Source: Erythrobacter sp. KY5
Lineage (GTDB): Bacteria; Pseudomonadota; Alphaproteobacteria; Sphingomonadales; Sphingomonadaceae
Direction of reading: 5' to 3'
Assembly (NCBI RefSeq): GCF_003264115.1
Contig: NZ_CP021912.1
Coordinates: forward strand, 2,897,001-2,961,000
Length of the DNA stretch: 64,000 nt
Shown here in pieces: positions 17,252 through 26,445 of the stretch (positions within the stretch are counted from its first letter, which is position 1; each line of letters begins with the position of its first letter). A program made the translations under genes and the position numbers. The notes under the pieces were generated by a model. The model did not search any database, was not told the origin of the DNA, and worked only from the letters and a program-made list of their open reading frames with translations.

Positions 17252-18654
17252 TACAGCCCCGGCATCCTCGTTCGCGGGCCTTGCCGCAGGAAGGAAGCTG
17301 CCGAGCCGTGCGACGCTCTGCCATAAAGTGCCCCCCCGGTTGCCGGGAACAGGTGTTCCCATTGCGCCGGGCTGGCGAGTTCGTGCGGCATGTCCTCCTC
17401 GAGCTCCAGCCCGCATCTCTCGAGCGTCGCTCTCATCTGCGTGGTGCATCGCTCTTTCTCCTCGTCTGGGTAGGAACAGGTGTCGCCATTGGCGGGTGCG
17501 TTGACGATGATCTGAATACGCTCGCGCTTGCCCTGCGCGATGGATGAGGCATTGGCCGCATGGCCTCCGCGATCCTGTGCGCAGACATAGACGCTCGGTT
17601 CGCTTGGAACCTTTCCGCCTGCGATCTCGTCAAATTCGCGCTTGTAATCGCGCGAGAAAAACACGTTGTGATGGGTGAGGTCGAAGCCCTTTGTCTTGGC
17701 ATGTGCGAACCACACCATCGCGGAAAGAGAGCGCTTTTTGGGCGCGAGCGGCTTGACCGCCCGCTCGCTCAATTTTCCGAAATACCCTTGCGCTATGGCG
17801 TTGGGATCGGCGTTGCAGATCACCGCATCGGCCTCGATCACGTCGCCATTGGCAAGGCGCACGCCGCACGCGCCGCTGCCGCGCTGCGTGAGGATTTGCG
17901 CGACTGACGTGCCAAGCCTGAATGTCGCGCCCTTCGCCTCAGCCGCGTCTTTCAGCGCCTCGGCAAGCGCATGGATGCCCCCGTCGATCAACCACACGCC
18001 GGTCGCCTCGACATGCGCGATCAACATCAAGGTCGCAGGCGCATCGAACGGAGACGAACCGCAATAGGTTGCATACCGGCCAAACAACTGGCGCAGGCGC
18101 GGGTCGGGGAAAAATTCGCCCAGCGCATTCCACATCGACTGGTGCGGGCGCATCGCGGCAAAGTCCGAAAAGCGCCACAGACCGATGCGCCACAATAGCG
18201 GCAACGGAGTGGAGACATTGTCGCCGCGCATCATCGGCTTGTCGAGGATATCGTACATGCGCCGGGTGGTCTGGCGAAATTCGCGATAAAGGCGCGCTGC
18301 CTCAGCTCCTGCAAAGTCGCCCACCGCTTCTTCACTGCAAAGCGGATCGGCAAACAGGTCGAGCGTTCCGGTATCGTCCCAGGCGTGGCGGGCAATGATC
18401 TCGGCGCGGCGGATGCGTACATGATCGTCGAGGCGCGTGCCGCATTCGGCGAAGATCTCGTCGAACACATCGCGCATGGTGAAAACGGTAGGCCCGGCAT
18501 CGACCGGATGGCCGTCGACGCAAACACGGCGAGCCTTGCCGCCAACGCCCGCTTCCTTTTCGACGACCGTCACATCGTAGCCGCGCGCCGCCAGCCGGGC
18601 AGCGCTTGCAAGCCCGCCCATTCCGGCCCCGATCACGACGATTTTGCCGCCCAT
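17080..18654 (-). CDS. crtD: Hydroxyneurosporene/methoxyneurosporene desaturase
   Basis: FAD-dependent phytoene-desaturase-family enzyme of about 524 residues that introduces the 3,4 double bond in acyclic carotenoids. The dinucleotide fold VVIGAGMGGLASAARLAARGYDV is at the N-terminus and the family C-terminal motif GLYCAGGATHPSAGVPMAALSG is near the end. After AAKKVDADLAS, where the enzyme family normally stops, about 26 further residues rich in Arg, Ser and Gly overlap crtC. The start at 18654 is chosen because GGGGAG lies just before it. A perfect PpsR site lies upstream, shared with crtF. Confidence 0.92.
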   Translation of the reverse strand: MGGKIVVIGAGMGGLASAARLAARGYDVTVVEKEAGVGGKARRVCVDGHPVDAGPTVFTMRDVFDEIFAECGTRLDDHVRIRRAEIIARHAWDDTGTLDLFADPLCSEEAVGDFAGAEAARLYREFRQTTRRMYDILDKPMMRGDNVSTPLPLLWRIGLWRFSDFAAMRPHQSMWNALGEFFPDPRLRQLFGRYATYCGSSPFDAPATLMLIAHVEATGVWLIDGGIHALAEALKDAAEAKGATFRLGTSVAQILTQRGSGACGVRLANGDVIEADAVICNADPNAIAQGYFGKLSERAVKPLAPKKRSLSAMVWFAHAKTKGFDLTHHNVFFSRDYKREFDEIAGGKVPSEPSVYVCAQDRGGHAANASSIAQGKRERIQIIVNAPANGDTCSYPDEEKERCTTQMRATLERCGLELEEDMPHELASPAQWEHLFPATGGALYGRASHGSAASFLRQGPRTRMPGLYCAGGATHPSAGVPMAALSGLLAAKKVDADLASTRRSSRVAIHGGTSMPSARTGATG

Positions 18655-18733
18655 CTCCCCTCTTCCCGTGCGCCTTGCCCGGAGGCGCAAATGCTCCGAG
18701 TCCGGACAACATCATTGACGTAACACTAGCATC

Positions 18734-18751
18734 TGTCCAATCATTTGGACA
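18734..18751. promoter_or_regulatory. PpsR/CrtJ operator between crtD and crtF
   Basis: TGTCCAATCATTTGGACA matches TGT-N12-ACA exactly and is almost a perfect palindrome. It lies 28 bp before crtF and 80 bp before crtD, in the divergent promoter region. Confidence 0.8.
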
Positions 18752-18778
18752 TATGATGTGTAAATCGAAGCTACGTGC

Positions 18779-19912
18779 ATGACCAGGGGGTCGCCCAAGG
18801 ACAGCTGGAAAGTGCGCTACGTCGCACATCGCAACCGCGTGTTCGCAAATCCGCGATTTCAGTATTGGGCCGCAAAGCTCCCGCTCATCCGGCGCATCGC
18901 CAAGACGCGAGCAGGCGAGGCATTCGACCTTGTCGCCGGCTTTACCTACTCACAGATCCTTCGCGCCTATGTCGAAAGCGGACTGTTCGATGTCCTCGCC
19001 ACAGGCCCGGTCAGCCACAGGCGCGTCGCGGCCGAGCTGGAACTGAGCGAGGAAGCCGCCAAGACCCTGCTTCGCGCCGGTCGTCCATTGGCGCTTTCGG
19101 AAGAACCGATCGCCGATGGCTGGATGCTTGGCGAATCCGGCGCGGTGCTGGCGGCTGACATGGGCGCACAGGCGATGATCCGGCACCACCGCCTCCTTTA
19201 CCGCGACCTCGCCGATCCACTGGAGCTACTGCGCAAGGACCGCAAGGAGCCGACCGAGCTATCGCGCTACTGGTCCTATGCGGGCGCTCTGCACGGCGCG
19301 GCGGAGCGCGGGCAGGAGACATCGGAATACTCGCAATTGATGGCCGCATCGCAGCACTTCGTCGCCGATCAGGTGCTCGCGAGCTTCACCTTCCCGCAGA
19401 GCGCGCGGTTGCTTGACGTAGGCGGCGGGCACGGCGCTTTCCTCTCGCGCATGGGCGAGGCCTTTCCTTCGCTGCAACTGGGCCTGTTCGACCTGCCTGA
19501 AGTCGCGCAGCAGGGCGCACAAGTGCTGACGGACCGATTCGGCAACGAGCGGGTAAGCGCGCATCCCGGCAACTTCTTCGAAGACCCGATACCTACCGGA
19601 TACGATATCGTCAGCCTCGTGCGCATCCTGCACGATCACGACGACGAACCGGCTTCCCGCCTGCTTGCCAACATCCGCGCAAGCCTCGCGCCGGGAGGGA
19701 GGCTGCTGATCGCGGAACCGATGGCCCGTGCGCCCGGCGCGCAGGGCATGGGAGAGGCGTTCTTCGGGCTTTACCTTTGGGCGATGGGATCGGGCCGCGC
19801 CCGGTCGGTGGAGGAGATTTCCGCGATGCTGCGTAAAGCCGGATTCAGCAAAACTCGATCCATCGCAACCCCGCAACCGGTCAACGCCAGCATTATTGTC
19901 GCGTCAGCCTGA
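18779..19912 (+). CDS. crtF: Hydroxyneurosporene O-methyltransferase
   Basis: S-adenosylmethionine-dependent methyltransferase of 377 residues that methylates the 1-hydroxyl group of acyclic carotenoids. The N-terminal part is a dimerisation/winged-helix region (FDLVAGFTYSQILRAYVESGLFDVL); the SAM site is LLDVGGGHGAFLSRM, then GLFDLPEV; catalytic-region residues are in SLVRILHDHDD. It is the last crt gene of the group, divergent from crtDC and just before the bchC promoter. Confidence 0.92.
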   Translation: MTRGSPKDSWKVRYVAHRNRVFANPRFQYWAAKLPLIRRIAKTRAGEAFDLVAGFTYSQILRAYVESGLFDVLATGPVSHRRVAAELELSEEAAKTLLRAGRPLALSEEPIADGWMLGESGAVLAADMGAQAMIRHHRLLYRDLADPLELLRKDRKEPTELSRYWSYAGALHGAAERGQETSEYSQLMAASQHFVADQVLASFTFPQSARLLDVGGGHGAFLSRMGEAFPSLQLGLFDLPEVAQQGAQVLTDRFGNERVSAHPGNFFEDPIPTGYDIVSLVRILHDHDDEPASRLLANIRASLAPGGRLLIAEPMARAPGAQGMGEAFFGLYLWAMGSGRARSVEEISAMLRKAGFSKTRSIATPQPVNASIIVASA

Positions 19913-19920
19913 CTATAAAC

Positions 19921-19961
19921 TGTCCGCTTTAATTGACACTTTAACGTGTAAGGCGTAGCAC
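19921..19961 (+). promoter_or_regulatory. PpsR operator and bchC promoter
   Basis: TGTCCGCTTTAATTGACA (19921-19938) is an exact TGT-N12-ACA site. Its right end supplies a consensus -35 TTGACA (19933-19938), followed by a 17-bp spacer and TAGCAC (19956-19961) as -10. A second dyad, GTGT-N10-ACAC (19946-19963), overlaps the -10. Confidence 0.7.
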
Positions 19962-20049
19962 ACGCATGAGAGAACCCATCTCTCGACCATTGCACGAGTC
20001 GGTCTGGATCACCGCTCAGGCATTGATTGAAGGGGGAAGTGAGAGGACA

Positions 20050-20985
20050 ATGGAAACACTGGCCGTGATACTCGAGGGACCTGAGCGCCTGGCGCTTCAG
20101 ACTCTTGAGTTGAATGCGCTCAGTGAATGTGACGTCCTCGTCGATATCGCCTGGAGCGGGATCAGCTCAGGCACCGAGAAACTCCTCTGGACAGGGCAAA
20201 TGCCCGAATTTCCCGGCATGGGTTACCCGCTTGTTCCCGGATACGAATCCGTGGGCCGCGTCGTCGATGCTGGTCCGTTGGCCCGCGCACGCATCGGTGA
20301 ATGGGTATTTGTGCCCGGTGCCAATTGCTATTCGGGTGCGCGTGGACTTTTCGGCGGAACCGCCGACCATGTGATCCTGCCCTCCGCTCGCGCCATGGCG
20401 GTGCCAGAGCGACTCGGTGCCGAAGGGGTGCTTTGCGCCCTCACCGCTACCGCACTTCACGCAATCAACGGCGGTTCGCCGCCTGACCTTATCATCGGCC
20501 ACGGCGTCCTTGGACGCTTGTTGGCCCGGCTGACCATCGCGCTTGGCGCGCCCGCTCCCACCGTCTGGGAAAAGAGCGAACACCGTGCCATGGGGGCTGC
20601 CGGATACACCGTCACCGACAGCGATAAGGACGACCGCCGCGACTATCGTTCAATCTACGATGCGAGCGGCGATGCCGGGCTGTTCGACACGCTGATCGGC
20701 AGGCTCGCCAAAGGCGGCGAGGTGACGCTTGCGGGCTTTTACTCCGACCGCATCAATTTCGCCTTCGCGCCCGCCTTCATGAAGGAGGCGCGGCTGCGCA
20801 TTGCCGCGGAATGGCACCCTGACGATCTCGCCCAGACACTGGCGCTGATCGAAAGCGGTGAACTCGATCTTTCTGGACTGATCTCGGACCACAGTCCTGC
20901 CGGACGCGCGAGCGAGGCCTATCCCAAGGCCTTCAGCGATCCCGATTGTCTCAAGATGGTTCTCGATTGGAACGGTGCTGAATGA
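20050..20985 (+). CDS. bchC: 3-hydroxyethyl bacteriochlorophyllide a dehydrogenase
   Basis: Oxidises the C3 1-hydroxyethyl group to acetyl, giving bacteriochlorophyllide a. It is a 311-residue member of the MDR/zinc alcohol dehydrogenase superfamily: SGISSGTEKLLWTGQMP, PLVPGYESVGRV, and the nucleotide-binding segment LIIGHGVLGRLLARL. The start at ATG 20050 fits the family N-terminus; an ATG at 19966 is too close to the promoter -10. The leader is then about 80 nt. The stop overlaps the bchX start by 4 bp. Confidence 0.94.
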   Translation: METLAVILEGPERLALQTLELNALSECDVLVDIAWSGISSGTEKLLWTGQMPEFPGMGYPLVPGYESVGRVVDAGPLARARIGEWVFVPGANCYSGARGLFGGTADHVILPSARAMAVPERLGAEGVLCALTATALHAINGGSPPDLIIGHGVLGRLLARLTIALGAPAPTVWEKSEHRAMGAAGYTVTDSDKDDRRDYRSIYDASGDAGLFDTLIGRLAKGGEVTLAGFYSDRINFAFAPAFMKEARLRIAAEWHPDDLAQTLALIESGELDLSGLISDHSPAGRASEAYPKAFSDPDCLKMVLDWNGAE

Positions 20986-21971
20986 CGATGCTTGAATCCC
21001 AGGCCCAGGCCCTGCGCGATGAAGCCGCAGAGGAGCCCGATCCCGTCCACACCGGAGAAGTGAAGAGCGAGACTCAGGTCATCGCGATCTATGGCAAGGG
21101 CGGATCGGGCAAGAGCTTTGCCCTGTCGAACCTCAGCTACATGATGGCTCAGCAGGGCAAGCGTGTGCTGCTGATCGGCTGCGACCCGAAAAGCGACACG
21201 ACCAGCCTGCTGTTCGGCGGCAAGTCGTGCCCCACCATCATCGAAACCTCTTCCAAGAAGAAGCTCGCAGGCGAAGAAGTCACGATCGAAGACGTGTGCT
21301 TCCAGCGTGACGGTGTCTTCGCGATGGAGCTTGGTGGGCCGGAAGTCGGGCGCGGCTGCGGCGGTCGCGGGATCATTCACGGTTTCGAACTGCTCGAAAA
21401 GCTGGGCTTCCACGAATGGGGCTTCGATTACGTCCTGCTCGATTTTCTGGGTGACGTCGTGTGCGGCGGGTTCGGCCTGCCGATCGCGCGGGACATGTGC
21501 CAGAAAGTGATCGTTGTCGGTTCGAACGACCTGCAATCGCTCTATGTTGCGAACAATGTCTGCCACGCGGTCGAATATTTCCGCAAAATGGGCGGCAATG
21601 TCGGGGTTGCCGGCATGATCGTAAACAAGGATGACGGAACAGGCGAGGCTCAGGCATTCGCCAAGGCTGTCGACATCCCGGTCCTGACCGCGATCCCCGC
21701 CAACGAAGACATCCGCCGCAAGAGCGCGAATTACCAGATCATCGGCGTGCCCGGCGGCGAATGGGCGAGCCTGTTCGAAGAGCTTGCCATCAACGTCGCT
21801 GAGGCACCGCCGCGCCAGCCCTCGCCGCTTGATCAGGATGGTTTGCTGGGCCTTTTCAGCCCCGATGAGACAGGCGGCAACGTCGAGCTGGTCCCGGCCA
21901 CTCAGGCCGATATGCGCGGCGGAACCTTCGAAAAAAAACCATCGCTTGAAGTGATTTACGACGAGATTTGA
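20982..21971 (+). CDS. bchX: Chlorophyllide a reductase iron protein subunit X
   Basis: 329-residue ATPase of the chlorophyllide a oxidoreductase (COR), which reduces ring B. It is nitrogenase NifH-like: the P-loop is IYGKGGSGKSF followed by LLIGCDPKSD, and the two cysteines that bridge the [4Fe-4S] cluster between monomers are in GRGCGGRG and GDVVCGGFG. It passes electrons to BchYZ, encoded directly downstream. Confidence 0.96.
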   Translation: MTMLESQAQALRDEAAEEPDPVHTGEVKSETQVIAIYGKGGSGKSFALSNLSYMMAQQGKRVLLIGCDPKSDTTSLLFGGKSCPTIIETSSKKKLAGEEVTIEDVCFQRDGVFAMELGGPEVGRGCGGRGIIHGFELLEKLGFHEWGFDYVLLDFLGDVVCGGFGLPIARDMCQKVIVVGSNDLQSLYVANNVCHAVEYFRKMGGNVGVAGMIVNKDDGTGEAQAFAKAVDIPVLTAIPANEDIRRKSANYQIIGVPGGEWASLFEELAINVAEAPPRQPSPLDQDGLLGLFSPDETGGNVELVPATQADMRGGTFEKKPSLEVIYDEI

Positions 21972-22023
21972 TCTGACCGATCTACCCGCCTCGAACGCGC
22001 AACGCACCGCCGACCGGCTCGAT

Positions 22024-23502
22024 ATGAGCGCACCGGTCGAAGGCGGCTGCTCAAGCGGCGACACCATGCGCGAAGCGGCGCGCAAGGCGGGCAAGAGCGA
22101 AGTGCTCGACCGTTATGAGGCTGACTACCCCGTTGGACCGCACGATCAGCCGCAATCGATGTGCCCTGCCTTCGGGTCGCTCCGGGTCGGGCTTCGCATG
22201 AAACGCACTGCAACCGTGCTCTCCGGCTCGGCCTGCTGCGTCTATGGTCTCACCTTCACCTCGCATTTCTATGGCGCGCGGCGAACGGTCGGCTACGTGC
22301 CCTTCTCTTCGGAAACGCTGGTCACCGGCAAACTGTTCGAAGACATCAAGGAAGCGGTCGAAGACCTCGCCGATCCTGAGAAATACGACGCCATCGTCGT
22401 CACAAATCTGTGCGTGCCAACGGCCAGCGGCGTTCCACTGCGGCTGCTCAAGAACGAGATAAACGGCGTGCGCATCATCGGGATCGACGTTCCCGGCTTC
22501 GGCATTCCAACACATGCCGAGGCGAAAGACGTTCTCGCGGGCGCGATGCTCGCATATGCGCGTGAAGAGGCCACCCAGGGCCCTGTCGCTGCGCCGAAGG
22601 AACGACCGGACCGGCCCACAATCACTCTGTTAGGAGAGATGTTCCCGGCTGATCCTGTCGGCATCTCTCAGATGCTCGAACCGCTAGGACTTGCGGCCGG
22701 TCCGGTTGTTCCGACACGCGAATGGCGTGAGCTTTATTCAGCGCTCGATTGCGCAGCAGTCGCCGCGATCCACCCGTTCTACACCGCCAGCGTGCGCGAG
22801 TTCGAAGCCGCTGGCCGCCCGGTCCTCGGCTCCGCCCCGGTGGGCGCGGACGGCACCGCCGCCTGGCTCGATGCAATCGGTCAGACCTGCGGCATCGCGC
22901 AGGACAAGGTGGACGTGGCGAAAGATCGCTTCGTCGGGGCTATCCGCGGCGCTTTGTCGGCCATGCCGGTCAACGGGCGGATCACCGTGTCCGGCTACGA
23001 AGGTTCTGAATTGCTGGTTGCGCGCCTGCTCGTCGAGAGCGGAGCGGATGTGCGTTATGTCGGCAGCGCCTGCCCACGCACCAAGTGGTCGGATCCCGAT
23101 CGCGAATGGCTCGAGGACAAAGGCATCCGGGTGAACTTCCGCGCCAGCCTCGAAGATGACATCGCCGCAGTCAACGAATTCCAGCCCGACCTTGCCATCG
23201 GCACCACCCCGGTGGTCCAGCATGCGAAGGCGAAAGCGATCCCGTCGCTGTACTTCACCAACCTGATTTCCGCCCGCCCGCTGATGGGGCCAGCTGGTGC
23301 AGGCAGTCTTGCGCAGGTCGTGAATGCGGCCATGTCGAACAAACACCGCTTCGACAAGATGCGCGACTTCTTCGAAGGCGTCGGCGATGGCCATGCCACC
23401 GGTGTCTGGGAAGACACGCCCGTAGACAGGCCCAAGTTCCGCAAGAAGTATGCCGCCCTCAACGAAGCGGCACGCAAAGCGTCCGAGGCGGTGGGCACAT
23501 GA
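22024..23502 (+). CDS. bchY: Chlorophyllide a reductase subunit Y
   Basis: 492-residue catalytic-component subunit of COR, NifD-like. Cluster-ligand cysteine regions are [22 protein letters not shown] and [10 protein letters not shown]. It forms a heterotetramer with BchZ and receives electrons from BchX. No in-frame alternative start lies in the 52-bp gap after bchX. The stop overlaps bchZ by 4 bp. Confidence 0.96.
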   Translation: MSAPVEGGCSSGDTMREAARKAGKSEVLDRYEADYPVGPHDQPQSMCPAFGSLRVGLRMKRTATVLSGSACCVYGLTFTSHFYGARRTVGYVPFSSETLVTGKLFEDIKEAVEDLADPEKYDAIVVTNLCVPTASGVPLRLLKNEINGVRIIGIDVPGFGIPTHAEAKDVLAGAMLAYAREEATQGPVAAPKERPDRPTITLLGEMFPADPVGISQMLEPLGLAAGPVVPTREWRELYSALDCAAVAAIHPFYTASVREFEAAGRPVLGSAPVGADGTAAWLDAIGQTCGIAQDKVDVAKDRFVGAIRGALSAMPVNGRITVSGYEGSELLVARLLVESGADVRYVGSACPRTKWSDPDREWLEDKGIRVNFRASLEDDIAAVNEFQPDLAIGTTPVVQHAKAKAIPSLYFTNLISARPLMGPAGAGSLAQVVNAAMSNKHRFDKMRDFFEGVGDGHATGVWEDTPVDRPKFRKKYAALNEAARKASEAVGT

Positions 23503-24956
23503 CGCTCGTTCTCGACCATGATCGCGCCGGCGGATATTGGGGCGCCACTTACGTCTTCACGGCGGTGAAAGGCCTGCAGGTCATCATCGATGGCCCGGTG
23601 GGCTGCGAAAACCTGCCCGTGACCAGCGTGCTGCATTACACCGACGCCCTGCCCCCGCATGAACTGCCCATCGTGGTGACGGGTCTTGGCGAGGAAGAAC
23701 TGGGCAAGACCGGCACCGAAGGCGCAATGAAACGCGCTTGGGAAACGCTCGATCCGGAACTGCCTGCCGTTGTCGTGACTGGCTCCATCGCCGAGATGAT
23801 CGGCGGCGGCGTTACGCCCGAAGGCACCAATATCAAGCGCTTCCTGCCGCGCACGATCGACGAGGATCAGTGGCAATCGGCAGACCGCGCGCTGACCTGG
23901 CTGTGGACCGAGTTCGGCCCTAAGAAAATGCCGAAGGTCAAGGAGCGCAAGGAAGGCGAGAAGCCGGTCGTCAACATCATCGGCCCGTCCTACGGCATGT
24001 TCAACATGCCTTCGGATCTCGCGGAAATTCGCCGCCTGGTCGAAGGGATCGGGGCTGAAGTCGGCGTGGTCTTCCCGCTCGGCTGCCATCTTGCCGACAT
24101 CCGCGCGCTGGGAACGGCAGACGCCAATGTCTGCATGTACCGCGAGTTCGGCCGCAACCTGTGCGAAACGCTAGAACGGCCGTATTTCCAGGCCCCCGTG
24201 GGCCTTTCCAGCACAACCAAGTTTCTCCGTGCGCTCGGCGAAGAGTTGGGGCTTGACCCCGAACCCTTCATCGAGCGCGAGAAACACACGACGATCAAGC
24301 CGCTTTGGGACCTGTGGCGGTCGGTCACGCAGGACTTCTTCGGCACCGCCAATTTCGGCATCGTTGCCAACGACACTTACGCACGCGGTATCCGCCACTT
24401 CCTCGAAGAAGACATGGGGCTCCCTTGCGCCTTCGCTTTCAGCCGCGAGGCTGGCGTAAAGCCCAAGAACGACGAAGTGCGCGCCGCCATTTATAACAGC
24501 CGACCCCTGGTGGTGTTCGGCAGCTATAATGAGCGTATGTACATGGCCGAATGCGCCGGCGGGCTCGGCCCGAGCGGCATGTTCATTCCGGCAAGCTTTC
24601 CCGGTGCAGCCATTCGCCGCCACATCGGCACGCCCTTCATGGGCTATTCGGGTGCGACCTATCTTGTGCAGGAAGTGTGCAACGCGCTGTTCGACGCGCT
24701 GTTCCATATCCTCCCGCTCGGCACCGATATGGACAAGGGCGACGCAACCCCTGCCCGCCTCGAACGAGAGCTGCAATGGGATGCGGACGCCAAGGTCCGG
24801 CTCGACGAGCTGGTCGAAAAGCAGCCCGTCCTCATTCGAATTTCCGCTGCCAAGAGGCTGCGCGACGCCGCCGAGGCAACCGCGCGCCGCAAGGGCGCAA
24901 CAACAGTTTCCGCAGATTGTCTCGCCGAGACGCTTCTCGAAGGAGAGGTGGCATGA
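23499..24956 (+). CDS. bchZ: Chlorophyllide a reductase subunit Z
   Basis: 485-residue NifK-like subunit of COR. Near the N-terminus [15 protein letters not shown] holds the cluster cysteine, and [27 protein letters not shown] is the conserved central region. The C-terminal tail has the PCP_red-like helical segment ([29 protein letters not shown]). Its stop overlaps a short ORF leading into pufB. Confidence 0.96.
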   Translation: MTLVLDHDRAGGYWGATYVFTAVKGLQVIIDGPVGCENLPVTSVLHYTDALPPHELPIVVTGLGEEELGKTGTEGAMKRAWETLDPELPAVVVTGSIAEMIGGGVTPEGTNIKRFLPRTIDEDQWQSADRALTWLWTEFGPKKMPKVKERKEGEKPVVNIIGPSYGMFNMPSDLAEIRRLVEGIGAEVGVVFPLGCHLADIRALGTADANVCMYREFGRNLCETLERPYFQAPVGLSSTTKFLRALGEELGLDPEPFIEREKHTTIKPLWDLWRSVTQDFFGTANFGIVANDTYARGIRHFLEEDMGLPCAFAFSREAGVKPKNDEVRAAIYNSRPLVVFGSYNERMYMAECAGGLGPSGMFIPASFPGAAIRRHIGTPFMGYSGATYLVQEVCNALFDALFHILPLGTDMDKGDATPARLERELQWDADAKVRLDELVEKQPVLIRISAAKRLRDAAEATARRKGATTVSADCLAETLLEGEVA

Positions 24957-25120
24957 CGATGGGACTTGATATTTTGCCTCCAGTCGCGAGGCGCCGCAAC
25001 TTGCCTGAATGTATCGGGCATCCGCAATCCACGTGGGGGATCACGCGCGGATACCGTCGGGGGCAATCCAGCTCCCGCTCCAATGTAACTAAACGGAGAT
25101 ACGACTATGGCCGATGGTGA
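24953..25120 (+). CDS. Possible 55-residue ORF in the pufQ position
   Basis: The ATG overlaps the bchZ stop (ATGA) and the frame runs into the first codons of pufB, ending at TGA 25120. The product is Arg/Ser-rich with no membrane segment, unlike PufQ, so homology is not claimed. It could be a translated leader that couples bchZ to pufB, or chance. Confidence 0.25.
   Translation: MTMGLDILPPVARRRNLPECIGHPQSTWGITRGYRRGQSSSRSNVTKRRYDYGRW
25002..25020 (+). promoter_or_regulatory. Hairpin in the puf leader
   Basis: TGCCTGA (25002-25008) can pair with TCGGGCA (25014-25020) with one G-U pair around a 5-nt loop, 87 bp before pufB. The bchZ-pufB gap has no clear PpsR site. Confidence 0.3.
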
Positions 25121-25265
25121 TCGCCCCAGCGTGGGTACTTACCTGACCGACGAAGAAGCAAAGGAAATCCATGGCGCGTTCATGGGTACCTTTGGTCTCT
25201 ACGTCGCGATTGCAGTGGTAGCCCACATTCTCATCTGGGCTAACAAGCCCTGGCTGCCGCTCTGA
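25107..25265 (+). CDS. pufB: Light-harvesting 1 beta subunit
   Basis: 52-residue LH1 beta polypeptide, too short for most ORF callers. The sequence has a polar N-terminus ([22 protein letters not shown]), then one membrane helix with the bacteriochlorophyll-ligating His40 (VVAHILIW) and the C-terminal Trp motif NKPWLPL. GGAGA is placed 8 nt before the ATG. Together with PufA it forms the ring around the reaction centre. Confidence 0.96.
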   Translation: MADGDRPSVGTYLTDEEAKEIHGAFMGTFGLYVAIAVVAHILIWANKPWLPL

Positions 25266-25351
25266 TCTTCCAAATCGCCTGATTGCCCTTGCTCTCGCCC
25301 GTCATGGGCGCGCGCCTCGGCAAACCAAGCTCATGGAATAAGGAAACAATT

Positions 25352-25480
25352 ATGTACAAGATTTGGCATCATTTCGATGTTCGCCGGACTCTGGTCGCAC
25401 TTCATGTCGGCCTCGCTGTCCTGGCGTTCACGATCCACTTCATCCTGCTCAGCACGGAAAGCTACAACTGGCTCAGCTAA
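25352..25480 (+). CDS. pufA: Light-harvesting 1 alpha subunit
   Basis: 42-residue LH1 alpha polypeptide beginning [20 protein letters not shown]. The membrane helix carries the ligand His29 (AFTIHFILL) and ends near Trp40. The start is preceded by AAGGA. It is 86 bp after pufB and followed by a stable hairpin before pufL. Confidence 0.96.
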   Translation: MYKIWHHFDVRRTLVALHVGLAVLAFTIHFILLSTESYNWLS

Positions 25481-25524
25481 ACCGCTGAGCTGGGTAGGCT
25501 TTACAAGCTGAACAGCCAAACTTC

Positions 25525-25557
25525 GTGAGGGGGCAGGTTCGCCTGCCTGCCTCCCAC
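25525..25557 (+). promoter_or_regulatory. pufA-pufL intercistronic hairpin
   Basis: GGCAGG-TTCG-CCTGCC (25532-25547) is a 6-bp stem closed by the extra-stable UUCG tetraloop, with further partial pairing of GTGAGG and CTCCCAC outside. A hairpin here is known in purple bacteria to protect pufBA mRNA and set the excess of LH1 over reaction centre. A second small hairpin, CCCGCC/GGCGGG, is at 25580-25596. Confidence 0.7.
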
Positions 25558-25608
25558 AAACCGACACGCAACGATAACGCCCGCCCCTGAGGCGGGAAGG
25601 ATGGACCT

Positions 25609-26445
25609 ATGGCGCTCCTTAGTTTCGAGCGGAAATACCGCGTGCGCGGTGGCACAATAATCGGCGGCGACCTTTTTGATTTCTGGGTCGGGCCGTTTTA
25701 CGTTGGGTTCTTCGGTGTCCTGGTGGCAATCAGCGCTCTTCTGGGCACTATGCTGATCTTCGCCGCTGCGGCAGCGGGACCCACTCTCAACCCCTGGCTT
25801 ATCGACATCCAGCCACCGCCGATAGAAGCCGGGTTAGCCTTTGCACCTCTTAAAGAGGGCGGATACCACCAGGTCATAACCCTGTGTGCCATCGTCGCCT
25901 TCGGATCGTGGGTGATGAGGCAGGCGGAGATCTCCCGCAAGCTGGGCATGAGTTATCATGTTCCCATCGCTTTCGCGGTGGCGGTCTTCGCTTTTGTCAC
26001 ATTGAACGTGATCCGTCCCTTCTGGATGGGCGCATGGGGACACGCGTTCCCGTACGGCATCTGGACGCACTTGGACTGGGTCTCATACACGGGCTACAAC
26101 TACGTGAACTTCCATTACAATCCGGTTCACATGCTCGCGATCACGTTCTTCTTCACGAACTGTCTCGCGCTGGCTCTGCACGGCGGACTTGTCCTTTCGG
26201 CGGTGAATACCGGCGAAGGCAACGAAGTGCGCGCACCCGAATATGAAGACACCTATTTCCGGGACTTCATCGGTTATTCGGTCGGCACGCTCGGCATTCA
26301 CCGTGTGGGTCTGTTCCTGGCGCTCAACGCAGCGTTCTGGAGCGCGATCTGCATCGTGATCTCGGGCACGCTTTACGCCGGTAGCTGGATCGAGTTCTGG
26401 GACTTCTGGCGCAAGATCCCGATTTGGGCAGGAGGACCGGTCTGA
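25609..26445 (+). CDS. pufL: Reaction centre L subunit
   Basis: 278-residue membrane subunit with five helices. The ligand histidines sit at the expected places (counting Met1): His154 for the accessory bacteriochlorophyll, His174 for the special pair, His191 and His231 for the non-haem iron; His169 (FHYNP) is also kept. The residue equivalent to Glu-L104 of Rhodobacter sphaeroides is Gln ([13 protein letters not shown], residue 105). AAGGATGG precedes the start. Confidence 0.97.
   Translation: MALLSFERKYRVRGGTIIGGDLFDFWVGPFYVGFFGVLVAISALLGTMLIFAAAAAGPTLNPWLIDIQPPPIEAGLAFAPLKEGGYHQVITLCAIVAFGSWVMRQAEISRKLGMSYHVPIAFAVAVFAFVTLNVIRPFWMGAWGHAFPYGIWTHLDWVSYTGYNYVNFHYNPVHMLAITFFFTNCLALALHGGLVLSAVNTGEGNEVRAPEYEDTYFRDFIGYSVGTLGIHRVGLFLALNAAFWSAICIVISGTLYAGSWIEFWDFWRKIPIWAGGPV

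Noticed and set aside
19946..19963. Second exact PpsR site before bchC
   Set aside because: The dyad GTGT/ACAC has a 10-bp spacer, not 12, so it is noted only as part of the promoter entry.
20919..22094. 391-codon ORF on the minus strand over bchX
   Set aside because: Shadow of bchX, which has intact NifH-type motifs.
24957..25106. PpsR site before pufB
   Set aside because: I searched the gap for TGT-N12-ACA and found only poor matches; control may come from the bchC promoter.
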